From NCBI GenBank assembly GCA_024280945.1, contig JAMXLO010000097.1:1-64000 (forward strand): 64,000 nt of DNA, written 5' to 3'. Source of the stretch: Acetobacteraceae bacterium. Lineage in GTDB: Bacteria > Pseudomonadota > Alphaproteobacteria > Acetobacterales > Acetobacteraceae. The notes beneath the pieces are model-generated. The model searched no databases. It was not told the origin of the DNA and saw only the letters and a program-made list of their open reading frames with translations. Both the position numbers and the translations under genes were made by a program. Shown one piece after another: positions 35,832 to 45,464 of this stretch. Numbering within the stretch: position 1 is the stretch's first letter; each line of letters starts with the position of its first letter.

Positions 35832-37202
35832 CTACGCCACCTCCCCCGTATTCATCAAGCGCGGCGCATTGGCGAACACTCCGATCGCGAAGGTGAAGAA
35901 CACACAGGCGGTCGTCGCGATCAGCACGTTGTCGGTATATGCATGCCCCGCGAAGGCGAGGAACGCCAGCCGCAGGATCGTCTTGTCGGTCCGGCGCAAA
36001 CCCCGGGTATGCCACACAACCCACAGCACGAACGACACGATCAGCAGCGCACAGCCGATCTGCCCGCCTTCGACGGATATCCGTAGATATTCGTTGTGCG
36101 CAGCCCGGGTCTGCATCAGCAGTGCGAGCCTGCTATCCGGCCCAATGATCGCATTGCCGGCGCCTACGCCCCAACCGAACCAAGGCGACCGCGACACCAC
36201 TTCCTGGAACGGCGGCCACAGCAGATCGCGGCCGCTCAGGTTCGTCGGCTCGCTGCTCAGCAGGTTGAACAGCCGCAGTGTCGGCAGATCCTGCGCCAGC
36301 ACGAGCGCCAGCGGCACCAGGCAGGCGACCAGCAGTACCGGCAGCAGGCGGTACGGCATGGCAAACACACTGGAACGCACAAATCCCAGCGTCAGCACGG
36401 TCACCGCCATCGCATAGACCAGTGGCGCCCGCGCGCCGGTCAGTACCAGGATCAGGAAGTTGGCCGCAAGCAGCAGCATCCAACGGCGTCTGCCATCTCG
36501 ATAAAGCTCAATGAGACAGGCATAGATCGCGGCAAGGCAGATGCCCGCGAGAAAGGCGGGATGTCCAAGCGCGGCGAGACGCTCGCCGCCACTCTCCTGA
36601 AACAGCGGACGCAAGCCGGCCGCATCGAGCACTATGCCGGCGACGACGGACAGCAAAGGGATCAAGGTCGTCGTGCGGACGATCGCCCTGCCCCAGCCGG
36701 GTGACAGCCGGCTGAAGGCGAAGGCGAATGGTGCAATCGAACCCAGCAGGGAGCGCAGGCTGGCCGTGGCGGTCAGATCAGGGTGCAGTCCGTGTGCCAG
36801 GCCCATAAGGAAAATGGCAAGGAACGCCAAGGTGGGATTGAACAGATCTGGCGAAGCCCCGTAGCGCACCACGCAAAGCAGCGCGAGCAGCAGTTCGGCG
36901 AACTTCACTACGGCGATGGTCGTCTGGTACGCGTCCGGGCTGATCAGATCGCCCAGCGTCATTTCCAAGGTGGTGCCGGCGATGATCAGCCAGATCATGC
37001 ACAGGGCGACCGCGTGCCGAAGCGCAAACATGCCAAACGCCGCGATCGCGATGAGAGCCAGCGGCAACCAAAACCACTGCGGCATCAGCACTGCGCTGAC
37101 GGCGGACAGGGCGAAGGCTCCACCGACCGGCAGAAGGATCGCCAGGCGGCCATCAGTCTCGATCGGCAACCGGGCTGTGAGCGACTTCGCCACGCGACCC
37201 AT
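35832..37202 (-). CDS. O-antigen ligase/polymerase-like membrane protein
   Basis: A 456-residue polytopic membrane protein with about 10-12 hydrophobic segments. A large periplasmic loop in the C-terminal half (SEPTNLSGRDLLWPPFQEVV...SPWFGWGVGAGNAIIG...AAHNEYLRISVEGG) matches the Wzy_C/WaaL pattern, including the conserved HNEYL. Such proteins join or polymerise lipid-linked glycans. The gene lies 12 kb from the polysaccharide locus and may lead a minus-strand operon with the YVTN and desaturase genes. Whether it is a ligase or polymerase cannot be decided. Confidence 0.8.
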   Translation of the reverse strand: MGRVAKSLTARLPIETDGRLAILLPVGGAFALSAVSAVLMPQWFWLPLALIAIAAFGMFALRHAVALCMIWLIIAGTTLEMTLGDLISPDAYQTTIAVVKFAELLLALLCVVRYGASPDLFNPTLAFLAIFLMGLAHGLHPDLTATASLRSLLGSIAPFAFAFSRLSPGWGRAIVRTTTLIPLLSVVAGIVLDAAGLRPLFQESGGERLAALGHPAFLAGICLAAIYACLIELYRDGRRRWMLLLAANFLILVLTGARAPLVYAMAVTVLTLGFVRSSVFAMPYRLLPVLLVACLVPLALVLAQDLPTLRLFNLLSSEPTNLSGRDLLWPPFQEVVSRSPWFGWGVGAGNAIIGPDSRLALLMQTRAAHNEYLRISVEGGQIGCALLIVSFVLWVVWHTRGLRRTDKTILRLAFLAFAGHAYTDNVLIATTACVFFTFAIGVFANAPRLMNTGEVA

Positions 37203-37302
37203 CGCAGCACGAAAACCCTACCAAACTGCTGATTGCGTGCAGCGATTGCGGTGCACGGAACGACGCAGCAATCTCGCCCCGAGAGCAGACGGGGGACAGA
37301 CA

Positions 37303-38223
37303 GTGGGCGAACAACGGGTGATCACATCGGGGCTCTGCTTCCCAGAAGGGCCGATCGCGATGCGAGACGGATCAATCGTGCTGGTGGAGATCGAGCGCCA
37401 GACCCTGAGCCGGGTGCTCCCCGATGGTCGCGTCGAGGTCATTGCGCGCACCGGCGGCGGGCCGAACGGCGCCGCGGTGGGCCCGGATGGCGCCTTCTAC
37501 ATCTGCAACAATGGCGGCTTCGCCTGGCGCCTGGAGGAGAACCTGTTCCGGCCGGCCATGGTCTCGTCCGACTACGTCAGCGGCAGCATTCAGCGCGTCG
37601 ATCCGCGCACCGGCGCCGTCAGCGTGCTCTACGACTGCTGCGGCGCGAACAGGCTGAACGGGCCGAATGACCTCGTGTTCGACACGAACGGTGGCTTCTA
37701 CTTCACCGATCTCGGCAAGACGCGCGCGCGCGACCGAGACAACGGCGTGATCTATTATGCGCTCGCCGACGGCTCGAGGATCATCGAGGTCGCCCATCCG
37801 GCGCTGACGCCGAACGGCATCGGCCTCTCACCGGACGGGCGCGTGCTTTATGTCGCGGAGACCGAGCCCGCCCGGCTTTGGGCGTTCGACATCACCGAGC
37901 CTGGCGCGGTGCAGAAGCAGGGTTGGCCATCGCCGCATGGCGGCCGACTGGTTGCGGGCCTTCCCGGCTTTCAGCGTTTCGACAGCCTGGCCGTCGATGC
38001 GTCGGGCAACATCGTCGTGGCGACGCTGATCAGCGGCTGCATCAGCGTGATTGCCCCTGATGGACGGCTGATGCGCCAGATACCGATGGGCGACCCGGTC
38101 ACCACCAATGTCTGCTTCGGCGGCCTGGACCTCCGCACCGCGTATGTGACGCTGTCGGGGACAGGCAGGCTTGTGGCCGTTGACTGGCCCGACCCTGGAC
38201 TGCGCCTGGCGCATGAAGCCTGA
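37303..38223 (+). CDS. SMP-30/gluconolactonase-like lactonase
   Basis: About 306 residues from a GTG at 37303, with GGGGGA 6 nt upstream; the open frame extends further up but into the divergent promoter region. It is a six-bladed propeller of the SMP-30/gluconolactonase family. Metal-binding positions are visible: Glu in GLCFPEGPIAM, Asn in NGPNDLVFDTNGGFYFTD, Asn in TPNGIGLSPDGRVLYV and Asp in FDSLAVDASGN. Members hydrolyse sugar or other lactones. The neighbours suggest no pathway. Confidence 0.87.
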   Translation: MGEQRVITSGLCFPEGPIAMRDGSIVLVEIERQTLSRVLPDGRVEVIARTGGGPNGAAVGPDGAFYICNNGGFAWRLEENLFRPAMVSSDYVSGSIQRVDPRTGAVSVLYDCCGANRLNGPNDLVFDTNGGFYFTDLGKTRARDRDNGVIYYALADGSRIIEVAHPALTPNGIGLSPDGRVLYVAETEPARLWAFDITEPGAVQKQGWPSPHGGRLVAGLPGFQRFDSLAVDASGNIVVATLISGCISVIAPDGRLMRQIPMGDPVTTNVCFGGLDLRTAYVTLSGTGRLVAVDWPDPGLRLAHEA

Positions 38224-38227
38224 GTGG

Positions 38228-39472
38228 CTACGGTACCCGAACCAGTCGGTGGTGCTTGCGGCCCGCGGAGAGCTTGAGCGCATCGTCGTGCAGGTCGGCG
38301 ACCGTCACGGTCTGGCCTTCGTCCTTCACCGGGACGTCGTTGATGCGCGCGCCTCCGCCGCGAATCAGCCGTCGCGCCTCGCCGTTGCTGCCGGCAAGAC
38401 CGGCGAGCGCGAACAGCCGGAACGCCGGAATGCCAGTGGCAAATTCGCTGCGCGGCACCTCGATGCTGGGCAGGGTGTCGGCTGCCTCACCCTCCTCGAA
38501 CGCCAGTCGGGCGGTCTCGGCGGCCTCCGTCGCTGCCACCGCACCATGTGCCAGTCGGGTGGCCTCGGTCGCCAACACCTTCTTCGCCTCGTTGATCTCG
38601 GCGTCGCGCAACACCTCCAGCCGGGCGATCTCTGACAGCGGAAGGTCGGTGAACAGCCGCAGAAAGCGGCCGACGTCCTCGTCTTCGGTGTTGCGCCAAA
38701 ACTGCCAGTAGTCGTACGGCGACAGGCGGTCACGCGTCAGCCATACCGCACCCTGGGCCGACTTGCCCATCTTGGCGCCCGAGGCGGTGGCGATCAGCGG
38801 CGTGGTCAGGCCGAACAGCGCTTTGTTGTCGGTCCGCCGCGCAAGCTCGATGCCGGAGACGATGTTGCCCCACTGATCCGAGCCGCCGATCTGCAGGGTC
38901 ACGCCGAACCGGCGGTTCAGCTCGCGGAAGTCGTAGCTCTGCAGAATCATGTAGTTGAATTCGAGAAACGTCAGCGAATGCTCGCGCTCCAGCCGCAGCC
39001 GCACGGAATCGAAGGTCAGCATGCGGTTGATGGTGAAATGCGTGCCGACGTCCCGCAGCAGCGGGATGTAACCCAGGGCGCCCAGCCAGTCGTTGTTGTT
39101 GGCGGTGGACGCGTCAGTTGGGCCATCGCCGAAATGCAGAAACGGATCGAAGCAGCGGCGGATGCCGGCCATATTACCGGCGATCTGTTCATCGCTCAGC
39201 AACTGGCGCGACTCGTCCTTGCCGGAAGGATCGCCGATCCGCGTCGTGCCGCCGCCCATCAAAACCAACGGCCGATGGCCATGCCGCTGCAACAGGCGCA
39301 GGATCATGATCTGCACCAGACTGCCGACGTGCAGGCTGTCAGCCGTGCAATCGAACCCGATATAGGCGGTTACGGTGCCGGACCGTAGCGCCGCGTCCAA
39401 CCCATCGCTATCGGTGCACTGAAAGACAAAGCCGCGCTCCGTGGCTTCGCGCAGGAATTCGCTTTGGGCCAT
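38228..39472 (-). CDS. tyrS: Tyrosyl-tRNA synthetase
   Basis: A 414-residue class I synthetase that charges tRNA-Tyr in the cytoplasm. The HIGH-like signature is in [15 protein letters not shown] and the KMSKS-like loop is [13 protein letters not shown]. The tyrosine-binding region includes [18 protein letters not shown] and [13 protein letters not shown]-terminal S4 RNA-binding domain (about 350-410) contains [19 protein letters not shown]. Length is normal. It is convergent with the SMP-30 gene, 4 bp apart, and divergent from anmK across 38 bp, so the two promoters overlap. Confidence 0.97.
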   Translation of the reverse strand: MAQSEFLREATERGFVFQCTDSDGLDAALRSGTVTAYIGFDCTADSLHVGSLVQIMILRLLQRHGHRPLVLMGGGTTRIGDPSGKDESRQLLSDEQIAGNMAGIRRCFDPFLHFGDGPTDASTANNNDWLGALGYIPLLRDVGTHFTINRMLTFDSVRLRLEREHSLTFLEFNYMILQSYDFRELNRRFGVTLQIGGSDQWGNIVSGIELARRTDNKALFGLTTPLIATASGAKMGKSAQGAVWLTRDRLSPYDYWQFWRNTEDEDVGRFLRLFTDLPLSEIARLEVLRDAEINEAKKVLATEATRLAHGAVAATEAAETARLAFEEGEAADTLPSIEVPRSEFATGIPAFRLFALAGLAGSNGEARRLIRGGGARINDVPVKDEGQTVTVADLHDDALKLSAGRKHHRLVRVP

Positions 39473-39510
39473 GACGCGCGTGGGCTAGCACAGACGCCAT
39501 CCCAGGGAAA

Positions 39511-40608
39511 TTGTCGTGGAAGATGCTGCGCACAATCGGACTGATGAGCGGGACTTCGCTGGACGGTGTGGATGCTGCCTGGCTGGAGACCGACGGCGAG
39601 CGCATCGCAGCGTTCGGACCAAGCCTTACCCTGCCCTATGACGAGCGACTGCGCACTGACCTGCGCCGGGTCCTCGACCTCGCGCCGACAATGGATCCGT
39701 CCGACCGGCGCCTGAAAAGCGCCGAAGCCCGGCTGACGGAACATCATGTGCGGGCGGTAGCGGCGCTTGGGCGCGGGGCGGACCTGATCGGCTTCCACGG
39801 CCAGACCATCCTGCACCAGCCCGATCAGCGCCGAACCTGGCAGATAGGCGACGCGGCCGAGCTCGCATGGCGAACCGGGGTGCCCGTCGCCTTCGATTTC
39901 CGTTCGGCCGACGTGGCAGCCGGGGGCCAGGGGGCACCGCTGGCGCCGATCTACCACAAGACACTGGCGGCAAACCTGCCCAAGCCCCTGGCCGTGCTGA
40001 ACATCGGCGGGGTTGCCAACGTGACCTGGATCGGACGGGACGGTGAGTTGATCGCGTTCGATACCGGGCCCGGCAACGGGCCGCTCGACGACTGGATCAG
40101 GGATTGCACCGGCCAGGCGTTCGACCGCGACGGTGAGCTCGCGCGCTCTGGCCGTGCCGATCCGACGGTACTGAACCGGTTGCTGGCCGATCCTTATCTA
40201 TCGCGACCACCGCCGAAGTCCCTGGACCGGCTGGACTTCGCCTCCAGCCTGGCCGTCAGCGGCCTCACGCAACTGTCCCCAGCGGACGGCGCCGCAACGC
40301 TGGTGGCGTTCACCGCCGCGGCGGTCGAGGCCGCACCTCTGCCAATGCAGCCTGTGCGTTGGCTTGTCGCAGGTGGCGGTCGACACAACCCAACTCTCAT
40401 GGCGGCGCTACGCTCCCGATTGACGGCCCCAGTCGATCCCGTCGAGGCGTTGGGTTGGGATGGCGATGCCCTCGAGGCTCAATGCTTTGGCCTGCTCGCC
40501 GTGCGCACGCAAGCGGGCATGCCGCTCAGTTTTCCCGGTACGACCGGCGTCCCAGAAGCCACCAGAGGAGGCAGGATTGCCGTCCCGCCAGCCGTTGATC
40601 GTCGCTAG
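39511..40608 (+). CDS. anmK: Anhydro-N-acetylmuramic acid kinase
   Basis: About 365 residues if the TTG at 39511 is used, or 361 from the ATG at 39523 (MLRTIGLMSGTSLDGVDAAW); neither has a clear advantage. The ATP-binding GLMSGTSLDGVD and substrate motifs ADLIGFHGQTILHQP, NIGGVANVTW and FDTGPGNGPLDDW are all present. AnmK phosphorylates 1,6-anhydroMurNAc in murein recycling. The tyrS-anmK divergent arrangement recurs in proteobacteria. Its stop overlaps the stop of the convergent hydrolase gene. Confidence 0.95.
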   Translation: MSWKMLRTIGLMSGTSLDGVDAAWLETDGERIAAFGPSLTLPYDERLRTDLRRVLDLAPTMDPSDRRLKSAEARLTEHHVRAVAALGRGADLIGFHGQTILHQPDQRRTWQIGDAAELAWRTGVPVAFDFRSADVAAGGQGAPLAPIYHKTLAANLPKPLAVLNIGGVANVTWIGRDGELIAFDTGPGNGPLDDWIRDCTGQAFDRDGELARSGRADPTVLNRLLADPYLSRPPPKSLDRLDFASSLAVSGLTQLSPADGAATLVAFTAAAVEAAPLPMQPVRWLVAGGGRHNPTLMAALRSRLTAPVDPVEALGWDGDALEAQCFGLLAVRTQAGMPLSFPGTTGVPEATRGGRIAVPPAVDRR

Positions 40609-41270
40609 TCTGCCGCCAATGCCATGGCGCGGCGCGCGATCGTCTGGCCGCAATAGTCCTCGATCGCCTCCGCGACCCGTTCGGCGTGCTCTGCGAAGAT
40701 GTGGTCCGCACCATCGATCACGCGGTAGTCGACACTGACACCCTTCTGGGTGTTCAGCTTGTCGACCAATTTGTGCACCGCACCCTCCGGGACGAGCTCG
40801 TCTGCATCGCCGTGCAGCATCAGCCCCCCGCACGGACATGGCGCCAGGAAGCCGAAATCGTAATGGTTCGCCGGCGGTGCGACGCTGACCCAGCCGGAGA
40901 TCTCCGGCCGGCGCATCAACAGCTGCATGCCGATGAAGGCGCCGAACGAGTAGCCTGCAATCCACAGGCCTCCATGATTGGGATTGACCGCCTGCATCCA
41001 GTCCAACGCGGCCGCGGCGTCGCCTATTTCACCAATGCCGCCGTCATAGCGACCCTGGCTGCGACCAACCCCGCGAAAATTGAATCGCATCACCGAACAA
41101 CCCAACCGCTGGAACGACTGATACATCGAGTAGGTCACTCGATTGTTCATCGTCCCGCCGTGCAATGGATGCGGATGCAGGATCAGCGCCACCGGCGCTC
41201 CTGTATCCTTGGAATGGTGGTAACGACCCTCCAACCGGCCGTCTGGGCCGGCAAACATCACCTCTGGCAT
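40605..41270 (-). CDS. Alpha/beta hydrolase (COG2945 type)
   Basis: About 221 residues from the ATG at 41270 (MPEVMFAGPDGRLEGRYH), the usual N-terminus of this family, with GGGAC upstream; a 25-residue extension is less likely. Motifs: VALILHPHPLHGGTMNN, FNFRGVGRSQG, nucleophile elbow IAGYSFGAFIG (GxSxG-like GYSFG), Asp in LHGDADELVP and His in DGADHIFAEH. Members are small esterase-like proteins of unsettled substrate. The stop codons of this gene and anmK overlap tail-to-tail. Confidence 0.85.
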   Translation of the reverse strand: MPEVMFAGPDGRLEGRYHHSKDTGAPVALILHPHPLHGGTMNNRVTYSMYQSFQRLGCSVMRFNFRGVGRSQGRYDGGIGEIGDAAAALDWMQAVNPNHGGLWIAGYSFGAFIGMQLLMRRPEISGWVSVAPPANHYDFGFLAPCPCGGLMLHGDADELVPEGAVHKLVDKLNTQKGVSVDYRVIDGADHIFAEHAERVAEAIEDYCGQTIARRAMALAAD

Positions 41271-41614
41271 GGCGTCCCGAAACCGCTTTCCTATCCAATC
41301 GGGCAGCGCCCAGGCCAAGACCCTCACGATCCTACCCAGCGCCACTCAATATACCGTCAGCCCTCTCCCCCGCGCCCGATCGGTCTCTATTCTAATTAGG
41401 AACGCATGCACCCGCATTACAGTTTCGCGTGAATTCTTGACCTCTGGGGTCGGAATATTTATGCCTTCGCGAAGCGGCATCGCTGCCGCAGGGTCACTGC
41501 TTCCTCCTTATCTGATCGGCCCCCCGACCGGCCGCCCCCCAGGATTGGGCTCCCAGGTCCCAGGGTTCGGTTAGTATAGGGTAGAGGACCCGGACATCAT
41601 AACGGAAATGTCGC
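41271..41614. other. Intergenic region upstream of the cysE operon
   Basis: About 340 bp divergent spacer. It includes a locally AT-rich stretch around 41385-41400 (TATTCTAATTAGGAA) and another at 41425-41465, then C-rich sequence. TTGACC at 41437 has no well-spaced -10 partner. The cysE-iscR operon promoter should lie here, but no recognisable IscR-type operator was found. Confidence 0.4.
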
Positions 41615-42310
41615 ATGGCTTTCATGTTCTTGCGTGAGACGATCCGGACATATCGGGAACGCGACCCGGCCGCGCGGTCCAATTTGGAGGTTTTGCTCTG
41701 TTACCCGGGCGTGCATGCGGTCATGTGGCACCGGCTTTCCCACTGGCTGTGGCAGCGGGGCCTTCGCTTGCTGGGCCGATTTTCCTCACATATTGCCCGT
41801 TGGCTGACCGGCATCGAGATCCACCCTGCCGCTAAATTAGGCCGACGCTTTGTTATCGATCACGGTATGGGCGTGGTTATCGGCGAGACCGCGGAAGTCG
41901 GCGACGACTGCTATTTCTATCATCAGGTGACGTTGGGGGTGGCCCGCGCGAGCGGCGGTGGCAAGCGGCACCCGACTGTCGGGAATAACGTGATCATCGG
42001 GGCCGGCGCCAAGGTGCTGGGACCTATTCGGGTCGGCGACAATGCCCGTGTCGGCTCGAATGCCGTGGTGCTTGACAACGTGCCTGACGATATCACGGTC
42101 GTAGGCATCCCGGCACGACCAGTGGATCGCACGAGCACGCGTGACCACAAGATGCCCGGGTTCGATCCCTATGGGATTCCATGCGACGACAGCCTTGATC
42201 CGCTGCTCCGAGACCTCGACCAGATGCACTGCGAGCTTGCCGAGTTGGAAGCGCGGATAGCGCGGGTGGCAGAGGAACAAATGCGCCAACGGCAGGCCGC
42301 GGCGGAGTAG
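41615..42310 (+). CDS. cysE: Serine O-acetyltransferase
   Basis: A 231-residue enzyme forming O-acetylserine from serine and acetyl-CoA, the first step of cysteine synthesis. The left-handed beta-helix hexapeptide repeats are clear: [40 protein letters not shown], and [20 protein letters not shown]. The catalytic His/Asp are in FVIDHGMG. The N-terminal helical domain is shorter than in E. coli CysE, as in the smaller EpsC-like form. It heads a tight plus-strand block with iscR 4 bp downstream, which ties cysteine supply to sulfur mobilisation. Confidence 0.95.
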   Translation: MAFMFLRETIRTYRERDPAARSNLEVLLCYPGVHAVMWHRLSHWLWQRGLRLLGRFSSHIARWLTGIEIHPAAKLGRRFVIDHGMGVVIGETAEVGDDCYFYHQVTLGVARASGGGKRHPTVGNNVIIGAGAKVLGPIRVGDNARVGSNAVVLDNVPDDITVVGIPARPVDRTSTRDHKMPGFDPYGIPCDDSLDPLLRDLDQMHCELAELEARIARVAEEQMRQRQAAAE

Positions 42311-42314
42311 GTTC

Positions 42315-42800
42315 TTGCAGCTGTCCACACGGGGCCGCTACGCCGTGATGGCGATGGTGGACCTAGCCACCCGACAGACTCTGGGCTGTGAATGCGGCCC
42401 GGTCTGCCTGGCCGAGATCGCCGCCAGGCAGAAGCTGAGCCAGCCCTATCTTGAGCAACTGTTCGGCAAGCTGCGACGGGCTGGACTGGTCGGTTCGGCA
42501 CGCGGTCCGGGCGGCGGCTATCGCCTGGCGCGCGCGTCCGATGCGATCGCCATCGCCGACATCATCGCCGCAGTCGACGAACCAATACACGCCACCCGAT
42601 GTGAGATCGGCAGCCCGGGGTGCATCGAGGGTGTCGATGATAAGGGACCCACCCGCTGCCAGACACATGATCTGTGGGATGAACTCGGCCGTCAGATCTA
42701 TCTGTTCCTCCAGGCGGTCACACTGGCGGACGTGGTGGCCGGGCGAGTCCTCGGGCGCGCAGTCGCGGTCGCAGCGGAACCACGCCAGGCGGCGGATTAG
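42315..42800 (+). CDS. iscR: Rrf2 family regulator, IscR-like
   Basis: A 161-residue regulator starting with TTG at 42315 (MQLSTRGRYAVMAMVDLA). The winged-helix DNA-binding part includes CLAEIAARQKLSQPYLEQLF and LVGSARGPGGGYRLAR. The [2Fe-2S] ligands are three cysteines in the loop CEIGSPGC...GPTRCQTHDLW, with the following His as the probable fourth ligand, as in IscR. It therefore likely senses cluster status and regulates this operon. cysE is 4 bp upstream and the first desulfurase begins 3 bp after its stop. Confidence 0.9.
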   Translation: MQLSTRGRYAVMAMVDLATRQTLGCECGPVCLAEIAARQKLSQPYLEQLFGKLRRAGLVGSARGPGGGYRLARASDAIAIADIIAAVDEPIHATRCEIGSPGCIEGVDDKGPTRCQTHDLWDELGRQIYLFLQAVTLADVVAGRVLGRAVAVAAEPRQAAD

Positions 42801-42803
42801 CGC

Positions 42804-43895
42804 ATGGTCTACCTGGATGCCAACGCCACCGAGCCGCTGCGGTCGGAAGCGCGAGAAGCAATGCTGGCGGCAATGGCAACGACGGGGAATCCATCGTCGG
42901 TGCATGCCGCCGGTCGTGCTGCGCGCAAGCTGTTGGAAGATGCACGGGAGGCGCTTGCGGCCAAGTTCGGCGGTCGGCCGAGCGACCTCGTGTTCACCTC
43001 GGGCGGCACGGAGGCGGATGCGCTGGCGGTGCACGCCCTCGGAGCCGGCCGCAGAGTGATCGTCGGTGCCACCGAGCACGACGCGGTCCGTGCTGCAGCG
43101 CCGAACGCGCTCATGTTGCCGGTTGACCGGGACGGGGTAGCGGACCTCGCAACCCTGCAACGCTGGTTGTCCGCAGGTCCCCCGGCGTTGGTCTGTCTGA
43201 TGCTGGCCAACAACGAGACCGGCACGATCCAGCCGATCGCCCGTGCCGCCGCGCTGTGCAGGGGTTTTGGCGCATGCCTGCATGTCGACGCTGTCCAGGC
43301 GGCTGGCCGGATGGAGGTTAAACTTACCTCCCTCGGAGCGCACAGTCTCGCCATTTCGTCCCATAAGCTGGGCGGCCCCCCTGGCGCTGGCGCGCTGCTG
43401 CTCGATCCTGGGATCTCCGCGTTCACGCCATTGATCGCTGGCGGCGGACAGGAACGTGGACGTCGGGGTGGCACCCCTCCCCTGCCCGCGATCGCAGGTT
43501 TTGCCGCCGCAGCCGTCGCGTCGTCACATGACCTTTCCCCCCTGCGCGACACAGTGGAGGCTGCGGCGATAGCCGTGGGTGCGGTTGTCTGCGGCGCCGG
43601 CGCCCCGCGTCTTGGGAATACCACCTGCCTGGCGCTGCCCGGCGTTCGTGCCGATGCCCAGGTGATCGCGCTCGACCTCGAGGGCATTGCAGTCAGCGCG
43701 GGTGCCGCATGCAGCTCCGGCAAGGTCACCACCAGCCACGTCCTGACCGCGATGGGCCTGGGACCGCTGGCCGGCCAGGCAATCCGCGTCTCGCTGGCAT
43801 GGAACGCGATGGAAACCGACGTGGCCGCCTTCGCAGCTGCATACGCACGCATGGCGGACCGGCTGCGCAAGGCGCTGGCACCGCGCGCCGCCTGA
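42804..43895 (+). CDS. Cysteine desulfurase (NifS/IscS family), copy 1
   Basis: A 363-residue PLP enzyme that releases sulfur from cysteine as a persulfide. It begins MVYLDANATEPLRSEAREAM. The PLP-stacking His is in VGATEHDAVR, the Schiff-base Lys in SSHKLGGPPGAGALLL, and the persulfide Cys in SAGAACSSGKVTTSHVL. It is clearly distinct from the next gene and more diverged from canonical IscS (ANATEP in place of DNQATT). The active-site loop is of the longer group I type. The order iscR-desulfurase-desulfurase suggests the two serve different acceptors. Confidence 0.92.
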   Translation: MVYLDANATEPLRSEAREAMLAAMATTGNPSSVHAAGRAARKLLEDAREALAAKFGGRPSDLVFTSGGTEADALAVHALGAGRRVIVGATEHDAVRAAAPNALMLPVDRDGVADLATLQRWLSAGPPALVCLMLANNETGTIQPIARAAALCRGFGACLHVDAVQAAGRMEVKLTSLGAHSLAISSHKLGGPPGAGALLLDPGISAFTPLIAGGGQERGRRGGTPPLPAIAGFAAAAVASSHDLSPLRDTVEAAAIAVGAVVCGAGAPRLGNTTCLALPGVRADAQVIALDLEGIAVSAGAACSSGKVTTSHVLTAMGLGPLAGQAIRVSLAWNAMETDVAAFAAAYARMADRLRKALAPRAA

Positions 43896-43911
43896 ACCCA
43901 CATTGGCTGCT

Positions 43912-45108
43912 ATGACTGACGCCCCATCGCGCCCGAATCGTCCGGTGTATCTCGACAACCAGGCGACCACCCGTTGCGACCCCCGCGTGGTCGAGGCAAT
44001 GTTGCCCTGGTTCAGCGAGCATTACGGCAACCCACACAGCGTTGAGCACGTGATGGGGGTCGAGGCGGAAGCCGCGGTCGAGGATGCCCGCGCGCAGGTG
44101 GCTGCGCTGGTCGGCGCGAACCCGAACGAGATCGTGTTCACCTCCGGCGCGACAGAGAGCAACAACGTTGCAATCAAGGGAGCCGCCCGCTTCGCCGGCC
44201 ACGCCGAGCGCCGCCGCATCGTAACCGTCGCTACCGAGCACAAGTGCGTTCTGGAGTCGGTGGCCGATCTTGCAGCCGACGGCTTCGAGCCGGTGTTCCT
44301 GCCGGTGCAGCCGGAAGGGCTGATCGACCCCGAGGTGCTGCGTGAGGCACTGCAGGTGCCGACGTTGCTCGTCAGTATCATGACGGTGAACAATGAGACG
44401 GGCGTGATCCAGGACATCCCTGCCCTCGCTGCCATAGCCAAGCAGGCGGGTGCCCTTTTCCACACCGATATCGCCCAGGCAGCCGGCAAGATTCCGGTGG
44501 ATTTGTCTGGCTGGAAGGTGGATCTCGCTTCGATCAGTGGCCACAAGATATACGGGCCGAAGGGGATCGGCGCGCTGTACGTGCGACGCCGGCCACGGGT
44601 TCGGCTGGCCCCGCTGTTCTCGGGCGGCGGACAGGAGCGAGGGATCCGGTCGGGCACGCTGCCGGCTCCGCTCATCGTCGGTCTTGGCGAGGCTTGCCGG
44701 CTGGCACAGGCCGAGATGGACGAGGAGAGCAAGCGGTTGGCGACGCTGCGGGATCGGCTGCTGCGGGGACTGGCGGACGCCATACCGGGCCTGCGGGTAA
44801 ACGGCAGCATGGCGGCACGTATCCCCGGCAATCTCAACGTGACATTCCCGGGCGCGACCGCGGCAGAACTGATGGAGCGCGTTCCTGATCTGTGCGTTTC
44901 CACCGGATCCGCCTGCTCCTCGGCCGCGATCGAGCCCTCCTACGTGTTGCGGGCTCTTGGGCTGACCGACGACGCGGCGTCGTGCACCTTGCGGATCGGG
45001 GCGGGACGCTTTACCTCGCCGGCCGATGTCGATTACGCGGTGGCGGCGCTGGCTGCGGCCCATGCCGGAGCGCCGGCTCCAGGCATCGAACAGCTTGCCA
45101 AGGCCTGA
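43912..45108 (+). CDS. iscS: Cysteine desulfurase (IscS-like), copy 2
   Basis: About 398 residues from the ATG at 43912; a TTG 9 bp earlier is possible and neither has a good Shine-Dalgarno sequence. Motifs: [37 protein letters not shown] His in [12 protein letters not shown], Schiff-base Lys in [16 protein letters not shown], and persulfide Cys in [20 protein letters not shown]. This is close to canonical IscS, so it is the likely sulfur donor for both Fe-S assembly and the mnmA-type tRNA thiolation encoded downstream. It follows copy 1 after a short gap. Confidence 0.93.
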   Translation: MTDAPSRPNRPVYLDNQATTRCDPRVVEAMLPWFSEHYGNPHSVEHVMGVEAEAAVEDARAQVAALVGANPNEIVFTSGATESNNVAIKGAARFAGHAERRRIVTVATEHKCVLESVADLAADGFEPVFLPVQPEGLIDPEVLREALQVPTLLVSIMTVNNETGVIQDIPALAAIAKQAGALFHTDIAQAAGKIPVDLSGWKVDLASISGHKIYGPKGIGALYVRRRPRVRLAPLFSGGGQERGIRSGTLPAPLIVGLGEACRLAQAEMDEESKRLATLRDRLLRGLADAIPGLRVNGSMAARIPGNLNVTFPGATAAELMERVPDLCVSTGSACSSAAIEPSYVLRALGLTDDAASCTLRIGAGRFTSPADVDYAVAALAAAHAGAPAPGIEQLAKA

Positions 45109-45127
45109 ACGGAACCGAATTGCCCAG

Positions 45128-45460
45128 ATGCCAAAAATGACCTTCATTGAGCGCGACGGCACGCGCCGCGAAGTGGACGCGCCAACGGGACTGTCGGTGC
45201 TTGAGATCGCGCATCAGCATGGTGTGGACATCGAGGGCGCCTGCGAAGGCTCGCTCGCCTGCTCCACCTGCCACGTCATCGTTGATCCTGCCTGGTTCAA
45301 GAAGCTGGCCGAACCGACCGAGGACGAGGAGGATATGCTCGACCTTGCGTTCGGACTGACCGAAACGTCGCGGCTTGGCTGCCAGATTGTCATAACCGAG
45401 GCGCTCGACGGACTGGTGGTGAAGTTGCCCGCGGGCACGCGCAACCTACTGAACGGATAA
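45128..45460 (+). CDS. fdx: ISC-type [2Fe-2S] ferredoxin
   Basis: About 110 residues from the ATG at 45128. Cluster ligands are Cys39, Cys45, Cys48 ([15 protein letters not shown]) and Cys85 (SRLGCQIV), the C-x5-C-x2-C...C spacing of adrenodoxin/Isc ferredoxins. The acidic [14 protein letters not shown] segment is also typical. It supplies electrons in Fe-S cluster assembly. It sits between iscS and mnmA; iscU, iscA and hscBA are absent from this block. Confidence 0.93.
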   Translation: MPKMTFIERDGTRREVDAPTGLSVLEIAHQHGVDIEGACEGSLACSTCHVIVDPAWFKKLAEPTEDEEDMLDLAFGLTETSRLGCQIVITEALDGLVVKLPAGTRNLLNG

Positions 45461-45464
45461 GCGC

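Noticed and set aside
43726-45162. 478-codon minus-strand frame across the desulfurases
   Set aside because: Both desulfurases on the plus strand have complete active-site motifs; this frame has none.
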